Source: Alphaproteobacteria bacterium (GTDB lineage: Bacteria > Pseudomonadota > Alphaproteobacteria > CACIAM-22H2). From it: DNA of 64,000 nt. This document shows, in pieces, positions 32,462-41,593 of this stretch (position 1 is the first letter of the stretch; each line of letters opens with the position of its first letter). A program made the position numbers and the translations under genes. The notes under the pieces are model-generated. The model saw only the letters and a list, made by a program, of their open reading frames with translations, was not told the origin of the DNA and searched no databases. The DNA is taken from assembly GCA_016793165.1 (NCBI GenBank), contig JAEULA010000034.1:186001-250000 (forward strand). The letters are read 5' to 3'.

Positions 32462-33301
32462 TCACCCGAAGGTCAGGATCGTCCCGCACGCCTCGGTCGA
32501 GCCCACGACGACCGTGCCGTCGCGCAGCGTGCGCGTCGCGACGCCGCGGGCGCGCAGGGCCATGTCGGTCGTCACGCGGTCGACCACCTTGAACGACAGG
32601 GCGGCGCAGTAGGGCGGCGCGAGGCGCACGATCGGATCGCCGGCATGGCGCTCGGCGAAGGTCGCGGGGGCGACGAGACTGAGCGTCCCCGACGCGGTCG
32701 GGATGTCGATGCGGTCGGGCTGGCGCTGGAGCTTGGCGCCGAAGAGCGTCTCGTAGCGCCGCGCCGCGTCGAGCGGATCGCGCACCACGATGGTCACGCC
32801 CTTGAGGCCGAGCGCGCCGTTGGCATGGGTCAGCATGTCGCGCCGCCAGACCACGTCGGGCGTGTAGTGCTGGCACACGAAGAACCGCGCGCCCGGCGTC
32901 GCCACCGGGTCGAACTGCGTCACCGTGAAGCGCGCCTCGGCGCGGCCCTGCGGCATGTCGACGGGGCGCGCGAAGTCGATCGCGTCGGAGGCATGGAACG
33001 GCGCATCCTTGAGCGCGGCCTGGACGACGCGCGCGTCGTCGGCCTTCAGCGCGATCCCCGCCACGCCCTCGCGCTGGCGCACGAAATCGGCGTAGTAGGC
33101 GTTCTTGACGCCGGGCCGCGTCACCGCGAGCACCTCGAAATACGTCATGTCGGGGAACATGATCGTGTGGTTCGCGGTATCGAGCTGGGTATGGACGCCG
33201 CGCGGGGTGAGCGTGAAGCCGAGATGCGCGTAGCGCGTATAGGCGTCGTCGAGTCCGCGCACCGCGATCACGACATGGTCGATCCCGCCGATCAGCCCCA
33301 T
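32462..33301 (-). CDS. VOC-superfamily (glyoxalase-like) protein
   Basis: A 279-residue protein with two vicinal-oxygen-chelate modules. The N-terminal module has GIDHVVIAVRGLDDAYTRYA (metal-ligand His in DHVVIAV) and TMTYFEVLAV-like FPDMTYFEVLAV; the second begins at LKGVTIVVRDPLDAARRYETLFG. This layout matches the glyoxalase-like PF13468 type rather than a small glyoxalase I. Metal use and reaction are unknown. It lies upstream of the TRAP genes on the same strand, with 73 bases between, and could act in the same catabolic pathway. Confidence 0.82.
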   Translation of the reverse strand: MGLIGGIDHVVIAVRGLDDAYTRYAHLGFTLTPRGVHTQLDTANHTIMFPDMTYFEVLAVTRPGVKNAYYADFVRQREGVAGIALKADDARVVQAALKDAPFHASDAIDFARPVDMPQGRAEARFTVTQFDPVATPGARFFVCQHYTPDVVWRRDMLTHANGALGLKGVTIVVRDPLDAARRYETLFGAKLQRQPDRIDIPTASGTLSLVAPATFAERHAGDPIVRLAPPYCAALSFKVVDRVTTDMALRARGVATRTLRDGTVVVGSTEACGTILTFG

Positions 33302-33386
33302 GGAAAACCTTCCGAATCCAGGAATTGAGAGGGGCCGACGCTACACCGCCCGCCGCCCGCGACGCCATCGACCACGCGCCGGGCGG

Positions 33387-33406
33387 GCGTGGCGCCGCAG
33401 CCACGC
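33387..33406 (-). terminator. Hairpin after tRNA-Leu, probable terminator
   Basis: GCGTGGC / GCCACGC, a 7-base perfect stem with a 6-base loop, begins 11 bases beyond the CCA end of the tRNA on the reverse strand. There is no T-run. Confidence 0.4.
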
Positions 33407-33417
33407 GGGCTCGTCGC

Positions 33418-33503
33418 TGGTGCCCCACGCCGGACTTGAACCAGCACGTTCTTGCGAACAACAGATTTTGAGTCTGCCGCGTCTACCGTTCCGCCAGTGG
33501 GGC
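33418..33503 (-). tRNA. tRNA-Leu (anticodon CAA)
   Basis: An 86-base tRNA read on the reverse strand. The acceptor stem GCCCCAC pairs with GTGGGGC; discriminator A and a genome-encoded CCA follow. The anticodon loop is CTCAAAA, so the anticodon is CAA and decodes UUG. TTCAAGT marks the T loop, and the long variable arm (TTCGCAAGAA) is the class II feature of tRNA-Leu. It sits alone between the VOC gene and the DedA-like gene, with its own promoter. Confidence 0.97.
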
Positions 33504-33518
33504 GCCTGCGACGCGGGC

Positions 33519-33546
33519 ATCATAGAGGCGCGCCGAGTCCGGTCAA
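33519..33546 (-). promoter_or_regulatory. Promoter of tRNA-Leu
   Basis: Reverse strand: TTGACC (33546-33541), 16 bases, TATGAT (33524-33519), a near-consensus sigma-70 promoter. The start would fall about 8 bases before the mature tRNA 5' end. Confidence 0.8.
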
Positions 33547-33620
33547 TCGACGAGAGCGCCGCAGCGCCGTGCGTGCCACGCGTCCCGGGACAGCGCACCC
33601 GTCGGCTCCTTCGCCCACTT

Positions 33621-33690
33621 GATCGCCCCGCTGGATCGGCCCGCTCGATCGCCCCGCTGGATCACCTCGCTCGATCGCCCCGCTTGATCA
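33621..33690. repeat. Tandem 13-base repeat with phased GATC sites
   Basis: Five adjacent 13-base units with consensus GATCGCCCCGCTS (S is G or C; the last ends T), followed by GATCA. GATC recurs six times at exactly 13-base steps. It ends just before the candidate promoter of the DedA-like gene. Confidence 0.85.
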
Positions 33691-33691
33691 A

Positions 33692-33721
33692 TTGCCGCGT
33701 GGCCGCGGCGGCTGCTACATC
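33692..33721 (+). promoter_or_regulatory. Weak candidate promoter of the DedA-like operon
   Basis: TTGCCG (33692-33697), 18 bases, TACATC (33716-33721), 11 bases before the ATG at 33733. The match is modest. Confidence 0.3.
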
Positions 33722-33732
33722 CCGGCCCCTCG

Positions 33733-34323
33733 ATGATACGCGCCCTCTACGACTGGACCATGCGGCAGGCCGGCAGCGCCGATGCGCCCAAGGCGCTCGC
33801 CGTCGTCGCCTTCGCCGAGAGCTCGTTCTTCCCGATCCCGCCCGACGTGCTGCTGGTGCCGATGGTCCTGGCGGACCGTGCGCGAGCCTGGTTCTTCGCC
33901 GGGCTGTGCACCGTGGCGTCGGTGGTCGGCGGGCTCGGCGGCTACGCGATCGGCTTCTATTTCTTCGAGACCGTCGGCCGCTGGGTGATCGAGTTCTACG
34001 GCCTGCAGAAGGGCTTCGAGACCTTCAAGGCCGCGTATGCCGACTGGGGCCTCTGGATCATCCTCATCAAGGGCCTGACGCCGATCCCGTTCAAGGTGGT
34101 CACCATCGCGAGCGGCGCGGCGAGCTTCGATCTCGTCGTGTTCACCCTCGCCTCGATCGTGACGCGCGGCGCGCGGTTCTACATGGTCGCGGCCCTGATC
34201 CGCCGCTTCGGCGCCCCGATCCGCGAGTTCATCGAGCGCCGCCTCACGCTGGTGACCACCGTCTTCGCGGTATGTCTCGTCGGCGGCTTCGTGGTCATCC
34301 GCTATCTCCTGCCGAAGGGGTGA
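33733..34323 (+). CDS. YqaA/DedA-like membrane protein
   Basis: A 196-residue integral membrane protein of the YqaA branch of the DedA/SNARE-associated (VTT) superfamily. The reentrant-loop regions are recognisable: FAESSFFPIPPDVLLVPMVL early and LIKGLTPIPFKVVTIASGAA in the second half, each with the conserved Pro and charged residue. DedA proteins are involved in phospholipid scrambling or undecaprenyl-phosphate recycling; YqaA itself is not characterised. Two bases separate its stop from the dsbB start, so it heads a DedA-like / dsbB / coq7 operon. Confidence 0.88.
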   Translation: MIRALYDWTMRQAGSADAPKALAVVAFAESSFFPIPPDVLLVPMVLADRARAWFFAGLCTVASVVGGLGGYAIGFYFFETVGRWVIEFYGLQKGFETFKAAYADWGLWIILIKGLTPIPFKVVTIASGAASFDLVVFTLASIVTRGARFYMVAALIRRFGAPIREFIERRLTLVTTVFAVCLVGGFVVIRYLLPKG

Positions 34324-34325
34324 GC

Positions 34326-34811
34326 ATGGGCCCGCGCGCCATCGCCCTCTGCCTCGCCGCGGTCGCGGCCTCGATGCTCGCCGGGGCTTTCGCCTTCGAG
34401 CACATCGGCAGGATGCCGCCCTGCGTGCTGTGCTGGTGGCAGCGCTACGCCTGGTTCGCCGCACTCGCTCTGGCGCTGGCCGCGACGGCCGCACCGGCCG
34501 GCGCTCCGCGCACGGGGCTGGTCGCGCTCGCCGGCCTTGCAGCCCTGACCGGGGCCGGCATCGCCGGCTTCCACGTCGGCGTCGAGCAGCGCTGGTGGGA
34601 AGGCACGGCCGAGTGCGGCGGCATCGCGAGCGGGCTCACGGCGGAGGAGCGGCTGAAGCGGATCCTCGAGGCGCCGGTCGTGCGCTGCACCGACATCCCG
34701 TGGTCGATGCTGGGCATCTCGATGGCCGGCTGGAACGGGCTCATTGCCGCGGCCGCGGGCCTCGCTACATTGGGTGCCGTCCTGCGCGATCGCGCCGGCG
34801 TCCGTCGCTGA
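34326..34811 (+). CDS. dsbB: Disulfide bond formation protein DsbB
   Basis: Inner-membrane quinone reductase that reoxidises DsbA. It has 161 residues and four helices. The first redox pair is C33/C36 in PPCVLCWWQRYAW; the second pair is C97 (TAECGG) and C121 (VVRCTDIPW), which exchanges with DsbA. The arginine of QRYAW next to the first pair is conserved in DsbB and binds ubiquinone. The following gene makes ubiquinone, the electron acceptor of this enzyme, which gives the operon a functional theme. No dsbA lies nearby. Confidence 0.93.
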   Translation: MGPRAIALCLAAVAASMLAGAFAFEHIGRMPPCVLCWWQRYAWFAALALALAATAAPAGAPRTGLVALAGLAALTGAGIAGFHVGVEQRWWEGTAECGGIASGLTAEERLKRILEAPVVRCTDIPWSMLGISMAGWNGLIAAAAGLATLGAVLRDRAGVRR

Positions 34812-34866
34812 AGGGCGGCGGCCCGGCCGCGCCGCGACCCGCCGCCTCGCAACCGATGTGCCGCCG

Positions 34867-35415
34867 ATGACCGACCGTCCGCCGATCCTTCCCGGAGACC
34901 CGACGCCGGCGCAGCGTCTCGCCGAGATCCTGCGCGTGGACCACGCCGGCGAGTACGGCGCGGTGCGCATCTACGAGGGCCAGCTTGCCGTGCTCGGCGA
35001 AAGCCCCGCAGGCGATGCGATCCGGCGCATGCGCGACCAGGAGCGCACGCATCTGCAGGCCTTCGACAGGCTGCTGCCCGCGCATCGCGTCCGCCCCACG
35101 CTGCTCACGCCGTTCTGGCATCTCGCCGGCTTCGCGCTCGGCGCCGCGACCGCGGCGCTCGGCGAGAAGGCTGCGATGGCCTGCACGGTCGCCGTCGAGG
35201 AGGTCATCGACGAGCACTACGCGGGCCAGGTGGCGGAGCTCGCCGAGTCGCGTCCGGAGCTCGCCGCGCAGCTCGAGAAGTTCCGGCTCGAGGAAGTCGA
35301 GCATCGCGACCACGGCGTCGCGGCCGGCGCGCACGAGGCGCCGGGCTACGAGATCCTCGCCGGCGCGATCAAGGCGGGCTCGCGCCTCGCCATCTGGCTT
35401 TCGACGCGTATTTGA
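34867..35415 (+). CDS. coq7: Demethoxyubiquinone hydroxylase (Coq7 type)
   Basis: Di-iron hydroxylase that adds the C6 hydroxyl in the penultimate part of ubiquinone synthesis. It has 182 residues, typical for alphaproteobacterial Coq7. The di-iron ligands lie in RVDHAGEYGAVRIYEGQ, RDQERTHLQAF, VEEVIDEHYAGQ and LEEVEHRDHG, the repeated E...EXXH pattern of the family. It starts at an ATG at 34867, 55 bases after dsbB. UbiK at 7.7 kb is another factor for the same pathway. Confidence 0.95.
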   Translation: MTDRPPILPGDPTPAQRLAEILRVDHAGEYGAVRIYEGQLAVLGESPAGDAIRRMRDQERTHLQAFDRLLPAHRVRPTLLTPFWHLAGFALGAATAALGEKAAMACTVAVEEVIDEHYAGQVAELAESRPELAAQLEKFRLEEVEHRDHGVAAGAHEAPGYEILAGAIKAGSRLAIWLSTRI

Positions 35416-35599
35416 TTGATCGATCGGCCGCCGGCGCGTCCGCGTGCCGGGGATGTGACGGTCGTCGCTGCGCAGGCGACGCCTGTCACCGAGATTCCCG
35501 TGCACTGCCATCATTCGGCCTTGGAACACGGGCCAAGCTTCGGACGTTGAATTTCCGCGCCGTGCCGTCACGAGGCGATCGATCGAGAGGGGAATCCCG

Positions 35600-35779
35600 A
35601 TGATGAACAGACGCGCAAGCACCCTGGATCCGGGCGAGCCGTCGCTGCGCGACCTGCTGAACGATCCGGTCCTCGAGGCGATCCTGCGACGCGACCGGAT
35701 CAGCCGCGACGATCTCCTCGCCGAGATCTGCGCCGCGCGCGTCCGCCTCGGACTTGCAACCTCTCCCTGCAGCCGTTAA
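35600..35779 (+). CDS. Small conserved-looking protein, 59 residues
   Basis: A 59-residue protein starting MMNRRAST with GAGAGGGGA ahead of the ATG. The core SLRDLLNDPVLEAILRRDRI followed by SRDDLLAEICAARVRLG forms two amphipathic helices. Short alphaproteobacterial proteins with a LL-x-DP-x-(V/L)-x-A-(I/V)-(M/L) start and an R-x-x-L tail are common and uncharacterised; this looks like one. It may be a small DNA- or protein-binding factor. It is monocistronic or paired with the next small gene. Confidence 0.7.
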   Translation: MMNRRASTLDPGEPSLRDLLNDPVLEAILRRDRISRDDLLAEICAARVRLGLATSPCSR

Positions 35780-35845
35780 CGGGCGGGAAACGGCGGGCGT
35801 CTAGGCTTTCTTGCGTCGGGGTATCGCCCCGGAGGAGACGCCCGC

Positions 35846-35995
35846 ATGCAGCGCAACGGTCAGCCGTCGATCTTCGCCTGGATCCGCGAAGCGCTCGCGG
35901 CGCTCTGCCCGCTCCACATCGCGCGGATGATCGGCGCCTGGACCGACGAGCCGCAGCGCATTCCGATCCGCACCGACGACCGCCGCCCGCGCTGA
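35846..35995 (+). CDS. Small protein, 49 residues, unknown
   Basis: An ATG at 35846 preceded by a strong GGAGGAGA site opens a 49-residue protein (start MQRNGQPSIFAWIREALAAL, end RIPIRTDDRRPR). The first half is an amphipathic helix with two aromatic residues, the second is basic and proline-containing. I recognise no family. The ribosome site and the spacing of 66 bases from the previous small gene support it as real. Confidence 0.55.
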   Translation: MQRNGQPSIFAWIREALAALCPLHIARMIGAWTDEPQRIPIRTDDRRPR

Positions 35996-36013
35996 CGCAG
36001 CGCCGCGATCAGA

Positions 36014-36571
36014 TCACACCGGGTCGAGCTCGCTGTCCCAATAGAGGAAGTCGCGCCAGCTCTCGTGCAGGAAGTTCGGGGGAAACGCCCGACCGTTCTC
36101 CTGCAGCAGCTGCGCGCTCGGCTCGAAGGCGCCGATTCGCGGGAACATCCGCGCCTCGGCCGGCGTCCGGTTCCCCTTCACGAGATTGCAGCAGCTGCAC
36201 GCCGTCACGACGTTGCCCCAGGTCGTGCAGCCGCCGCGCGAGCGCGGCACGATGTGGTCGAAGGTCAGCTCGTGCGTCGGGAACGCCTCGCCGCAGTACT
36301 GGCAGGTGAAGCGGTCGCGCAGGAAGACGTTGAAGCGCGTGAAGGCCGGGCGCCGCTCCGCCGGCACGAACTCCTTGAGCGAGATCACCGACGGCAGCCG
36401 CATCTCCAGCGTCGGCGATCGGATCACGCGGTCGTATTCCGAGACGATGTTGACACGTCCGAGGAACACGGCCTTGACCGTGTCCTGCCAGGACCACAGG
36501 GACAAAGGAAAGTAGCTCAGCGGACGAAAGTCCGCATTCAGGACCAGCGCGGGGCAGTTTTCGAGCGGCAA
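36014..36571 (-). CDS. HNH endonuclease-family protein
   Basis: A 185-residue stand-alone HNH protein of a type common in alphaproteobacterial chromosomes. The zinc-knuckle/HNH region has FTCQYCGEAFP, LTFDHIVPRSRGG (catalytic His in DHI) and CSCCNLVKGNRTP, giving two CxxC pairs around the beta-beta-alpha metal site. The N-terminal LVLNADFRPLSYFPLSLWSW is shared by this group. It does not adjoin methylase, phage or transposon genes, so a restriction or mobile role is not supported. Its cellular role is unknown, perhaps DNA repair. Confidence 0.88.
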   Translation of the reverse strand: MPLENCPALVLNADFRPLSYFPLSLWSWQDTVKAVFLGRVNIVSEYDRVIRSPTLEMRLPSVISLKEFVPAERRPAFTRFNVFLRDRFTCQYCGEAFPTHELTFDHIVPRSRGGCTTWGNVVTACSCCNLVKGNRTPAEARMFPRIGAFEPSAQLLQENGRAFPPNFLHESWRDFLYWDSELDPV

Positions 36572-36768
36572 GGCGTTACCTCGCAGTCGATGTTCCGGGC
36601 GCTGGCAGCGGCGTCACACGGCACCGCAGCCGCAGCGAATTCGTATCCGAATCCACCGCAGCGCACAACCGAAGGCGCGCGGCCCGAGCGGCGTCCATCG
36701 CCCCGAGGCGTCCGGCACGAGATCTCGATGTAGCGGACGCACCGGGCGATCGGCGCGTCGCGCCGCCG

Positions 36769-37431
36769 TCATCGAGGCAACCTGGTCGCCAGGAAGCTGC
36801 CGCCCTTGGCAAGGCCGACCTCGTCGATCGAATGCGGCAGCCCGGGCCGCGCCTCGGTCGCCACCTCGAGTCCCGCCATGCGCAGGGCCGACTCGGCAGC
36901 CGCCATCGCGGCGAAGGGCACGATCGGATCCGCTTCGCCGTGGACCAGCAGGACCGGCGGCCGCGCCCGGCATTCGGCCGCCAGGCGCTCGCCCGCGATG
37001 AGCGCGCCGGAGAATCCGACCACGCCCGCGATGGGCGACTTGCGCCGCGGGGCGACGAACAGGGACATCATCGTGCCCTGCGAGAAGCCGACCAGAGCCA
37101 GAGCCGAGTCGTCGAGGCCGCGCGCCTCGAGGCTCGCGTCGATGAACGCGTCGAGGATCGGGGCGGCCGCCTCGACACCCGCCAGCACCGCCTTCGGATC
37201 GCGGTCCTGCAGACTGAACCATTGGCGCCCGTACGGTGCCATGTCGCAGGGAAAAGGCGCATGCGGCGACAGGAATTCCGTCGTCGGAAGCCGGTCCGCC
37301 CAGTACGGCGCCAGCTGGATGAGATCGTCGCCGTCGGCGCCGAGCCCGTGCAGGAGGATGACGAGCGAACGCGGGCGCCCGCCGGCGGCGGGACCGAAGC
37401 TCGGCCCCTGGAGCGTGAAGAAGTCGGACAT
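36769..37431 (-). CDS. Phospholipase/carboxylesterase, alpha/beta hydrolase
   Basis: A 220-residue member of the carboxylesterase/thioesterase 2 family. The oxyanion-hole motif LLHGLGADGDD is near residue 27. The nucleophile is the Ser of VGFSQGTMM, the acid is the Asp of VHGEADPIVP, and the catalytic His is in LPHSIDE, completing the triad in the expected order. Relatives hydrolyse short acyl esters, lysophospholipids or protein thioesters. No signal peptide, so cytosolic. Divergent from gluQ. Confidence 0.9.
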   Translation of the reverse strand: MSDFFTLQGPSFGPAAGGRPRSLVILLHGLGADGDDLIQLAPYWADRLPTTEFLSPHAPFPCDMAPYGRQWFSLQDRDPKAVLAGVEAAAPILDAFIDASLEARGLDDSALALVGFSQGTMMSLFVAPRRKSPIAGVVGFSGALIAGERLAAECRARPPVLLVHGEADPIVPFAAMAAAESALRMAGLEVATEARPGLPHSIDEVGLAKGGSFLATRLPR

Positions 37432-37472
37432 GGCCTCTAGCTAGCGGATCGCGCGTGTTAGCGTCGAGGGCG

Positions 37473-38324
37473 ATGACGACCGTCACCCGCTTCGCCCCGT
37501 CGCCGACGGGCCGGCTCCATCTCGGCCATGCCTATGCCGCCCTGTTCGCCTTCGATGCCGCCCGCCAAGACGGCGGGCGCTTCCTGCTGCGCATCGAGGA
37601 CATCGACGCGACGCGCTGCCGGCCGGATCACGAAGCGGCGATCCTCGACGACCTCGCCTGGCTCGGTCTCGAGTGGGAGCGGCCCGTCCGGCGCCAATCG
37701 GAACATCTGGACGACTACGCGCAGGCGCTGCGGCGCCTCGAGTCGCTGGCGGTGCTCTATCCGTGCTTCTGCACGCGCAAGGACATCGCCGCCGAGATCG
37801 CGCGGGCCGGCGCCGCGCCGCACGGGCCGGACGGCCCGCTCTATCCGGGGATCTGCCGCCGCCTGCCGCGCGAGGAAGCGGCGGCGCGGGTCGCCGCGGG
37901 CGAAGCCTTCGCGACGCGCCTCGACACCGCGAAGGCGGCCACCCTCGCCGGCCCCCTGCACTGGACCGACCGCGCCGCGGGCCGCATCGCCGCCGATCCC
38001 GCCTCGCTCGGCGACGTCGTCCTGGCGCGCAAGGAGACGCCGACCAGCTACCACCTCGCCGTCACGCTCGACGACCATCTGCAAGGCGTGACGCTGGTGA
38101 CGCGCGGCCAGGACCTGTTCCACGCAACGCACATCCATCGGCTCCTGCAGGCCCTGCTCGGACTCGACGTGCCCACCTGGCATCACCACCCGCTCGTCCG
38201 CGGCGAGGACGGCCAGCGCCTGGCGAAGAGCGCGGGTGCGCCGAGCCTGCGCGCGCTGCGCGACGGGGGCGCGACGGCGGCGGAGGTCCGTCGCCGCGTG
38301 GGGCTGGAGTCGACGGACGGGTGA
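37473..38324 (+). CDS. gluQ: Glutamyl-Q tRNA(Asp) synthetase
   Basis: Truncated GluRS paralogue of 283 residues that transfers glutamate to queuosine at the wobble base of tRNA(Asp); it lacks the anticodon-binding domain, as expected from its length. The HIGH-equivalent motif is PSPTGRLHLGHA near the N-terminus. FLLRIEDIDATRC is conserved, the zinc cysteines lie in YPCFCTRKDI and YPGICRR, and the KMSKS equivalent is QRLAKSAGAPS. GAGGG precedes the ATG at 37473; an in-frame ATG 18 bases earlier gives no better site. Confidence 0.93.
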   Translation: MTTVTRFAPSPTGRLHLGHAYAALFAFDAARQDGGRFLLRIEDIDATRCRPDHEAAILDDLAWLGLEWERPVRRQSEHLDDYAQALRRLESLAVLYPCFCTRKDIAAEIARAGAAPHGPDGPLYPGICRRLPREEAAARVAAGEAFATRLDTAKAATLAGPLHWTDRAAGRIAADPASLGDVVLARKETPTSYHLAVTLDDHLQGVTLVTRGQDLFHATHIHRLLQALLGLDVPTWHHHPLVRGEDGQRLAKSAGAPSLRALRDGGATAAEVRRRVGLESTDG

Positions 38325-38337
38325 CGGGCCGGGCGGC

Positions 38338-40275
<1,938 letters not shown>

Positions 40276-40346
40276 GGGACTCTCGGCGCAGTGTCCGGCG
40301 GGCGCGCTTTAGTTTCTCTTAATCCTGTCGGCGCTATCACGGCCCC

Positions 40347-40691
40347 ATGGCTTCAGCGGCTGGGCGACGACCGGATCGCGTCGCGATCATCTGGTGCTTC
40401 CTGGGCGGGCTGGCGGTGTCGCCGGCCCTGAGCGCGACGGCGCCGATGATCCGGCAGAGCCAGACCATGTTCAGCGTCCGGACCGTCGACATCCGCCGCG
40501 GCGACACGCTGCAGTTCACCAACGAGGATCCGTTCCTGCACCACGTGTTCGTCGAGTCGCCGCAGTTCAGGTTCGATTCCGGCGAGCAGCGCCCCGGCAA
40601 CACCGTCGAGATCCTGTTCGACCGCGCCGGCAGCTTCACCGTCCAGTGCGCCATCCACCTGAAGATGCGCCTCGCCGTCACCGTGCGGTGA
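40347..40691 (+). CDS. Cupredoxin-domain protein (plastocyanin/amicyanin-like)
   Basis: A 114-residue exported blue-copper-type protein. A hydrophobic segment at about 13-30 is followed by ALSATA, a possible signal cleavage or membrane anchor. Type 1 copper ligands are visible: His at 65/66 (PFLHHVFVE), then C101, H104 and M107 in VQCAIHLKM, the CxxxHxxM spacing of amicyanin/pseudoazurin. It should carry electrons in the periplasm. The next gene, 35 bases on, is a DUF4394 protein; the partner redox enzyme is not in the window. Confidence 0.88.
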   Translation: MASAAGRRPDRVAIIWCFLGGLAVSPALSATAPMIRQSQTMFSVRTVDIRRGDTLQFTNEDPFLHHVFVESPQFRFDSGEQRPGNTVEILFDRAGSFTVQCAIHLKMRLAVTVR

Positions 40692-40726
40692 GGCCGCCCG
40701 CCCTCGAACCCGAACGGAGTCCCGCG

Positions 40727-41518
40727 ATGATCCCTCGTCTGCGCCGCGCCGCGCTGATCCTTGCCATCGTCCTCGCCGCCGGCCCCGCCGCCGCCCTGCA
40801 GGTCCTCGGCCTAGGGGACGACAACCGGCTGGTCGTGTTCGACACGGGCCGGCCCGTCGTCACGGCGCGGATCGCGCTCTCGGGCGTCGAGGGCCGCCTG
40901 CTCGGCATCGACTTCCGGCCGGCCGACGGCAAGCTCTACGGCGTGAGCGAGCGCGGCACGATCTACACGATCGATCCGCGCAGCGGCGCGGCGACCGCGG
41001 TGGCCACGCTTACGCAGGGCTTCGCCGCCGCCCCCAAGCCGGTGGTCGACTTCAATCCGCAGGCCGACCGCCTGCGCCTGATCAATGTGGCCGGGACGAG
41101 CTTCCGCGTCGTTCCGGAGACCGGCGCGGTGACGGTGGACGGCACGCTGCGCTTCGCCGAGGGCGACCGGCACCACGGCGTGCGGCCGACGGTCACCGCC
41201 GGCGCCTACACCAACGCCTTCGCGGGCGCGCGCGGCACCGAGCTGTTCAACATCGACACCGCGCTCGACGTGCTCGTGCTGCAGAGCCCGCCGAACGACG
41301 GCGTGCTGCAGAGCCGCGGCCGGCTCGGCATCGACTTCTCCCCGACCACCGCCTTCGACATCGTTCCCACCGCCGACGGCGGCAATCGCGCCTTCGCGGT
41401 CTCCCGCCGCGTCCTCTACGGCATCGACCTCGAAAGCGGCCGCGCCCGGCGCATCGCCGCGATCGCCCGTCTCGGCACGGACCTGATCGACATCGCCATC
41501 GTCCCGCCGCGCCGCTGA
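40727..41518 (+). CDS. Exported DUF4394 protein
   Basis: A 263-residue protein with a signal peptide (about 1-23, cleavage AALQ). The rest is a beta-propeller-like DUF4394 domain; its marks are LLGIDFRPADGKLYGVSERG, IYTIDPRSGAAT, VDFNPQADRLRLINVAGTSF and GTELFNIDTALDVLVLQSPPNDG, each a G-rich blade turn. Function unknown; DUF4394 proteins are often found with surface or PEP-CTERM proteins. It is probably co-transcribed with the cupredoxin and ends at a strong hairpin. Confidence 0.85.
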   Translation: MIPRLRRAALILAIVLAAGPAAALQVLGLGDDNRLVVFDTGRPVVTARIALSGVEGRLLGIDFRPADGKLYGVSERGTIYTIDPRSGAATAVATLTQGFAAAPKPVVDFNPQADRLRLINVAGTSFRVVPETGAVTVDGTLRFAEGDRHHGVRPTVTAGAYTNAFAGARGTELFNIDTALDVLVLQSPPNDGVLQSRGRLGIDFSPTTAFDIVPTADGGNRAFAVSRRVLYGIDLESGRARRIAAIARLGTDLIDIAIVPPRR

Positions 41519-41541
41519 GCGGCCCCGGCGCCGCCGACGAA

Positions 41542-41569
41542 AAGGGCCGCGGGTTGCCCCGCGGCCCTT
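41542..41569. terminator. Strong two-way terminator hairpin
   Basis: A 12-base perfect stem, AAGGGCCGCGGG / CCCGCGGCCCTT, with loop TTGC, lies between the convergent DUF4394 and solute-binding protein genes. A short A-run precedes the stem, giving T residues after it on the reverse strand; on the forward strand only TT follows. Confidence 0.8.
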
Positions 41570-41593
41570 CGCCGTCCGGCCGGTCGTCCGGCG

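Noticed and set aside
36572..36768. tRNA-like stretch (TCGTATCCGAATCC) in the gap before the carboxylesterase gene
   Set aside because: No acceptor stem, anticodon stem or T loop could be formed on either strand.
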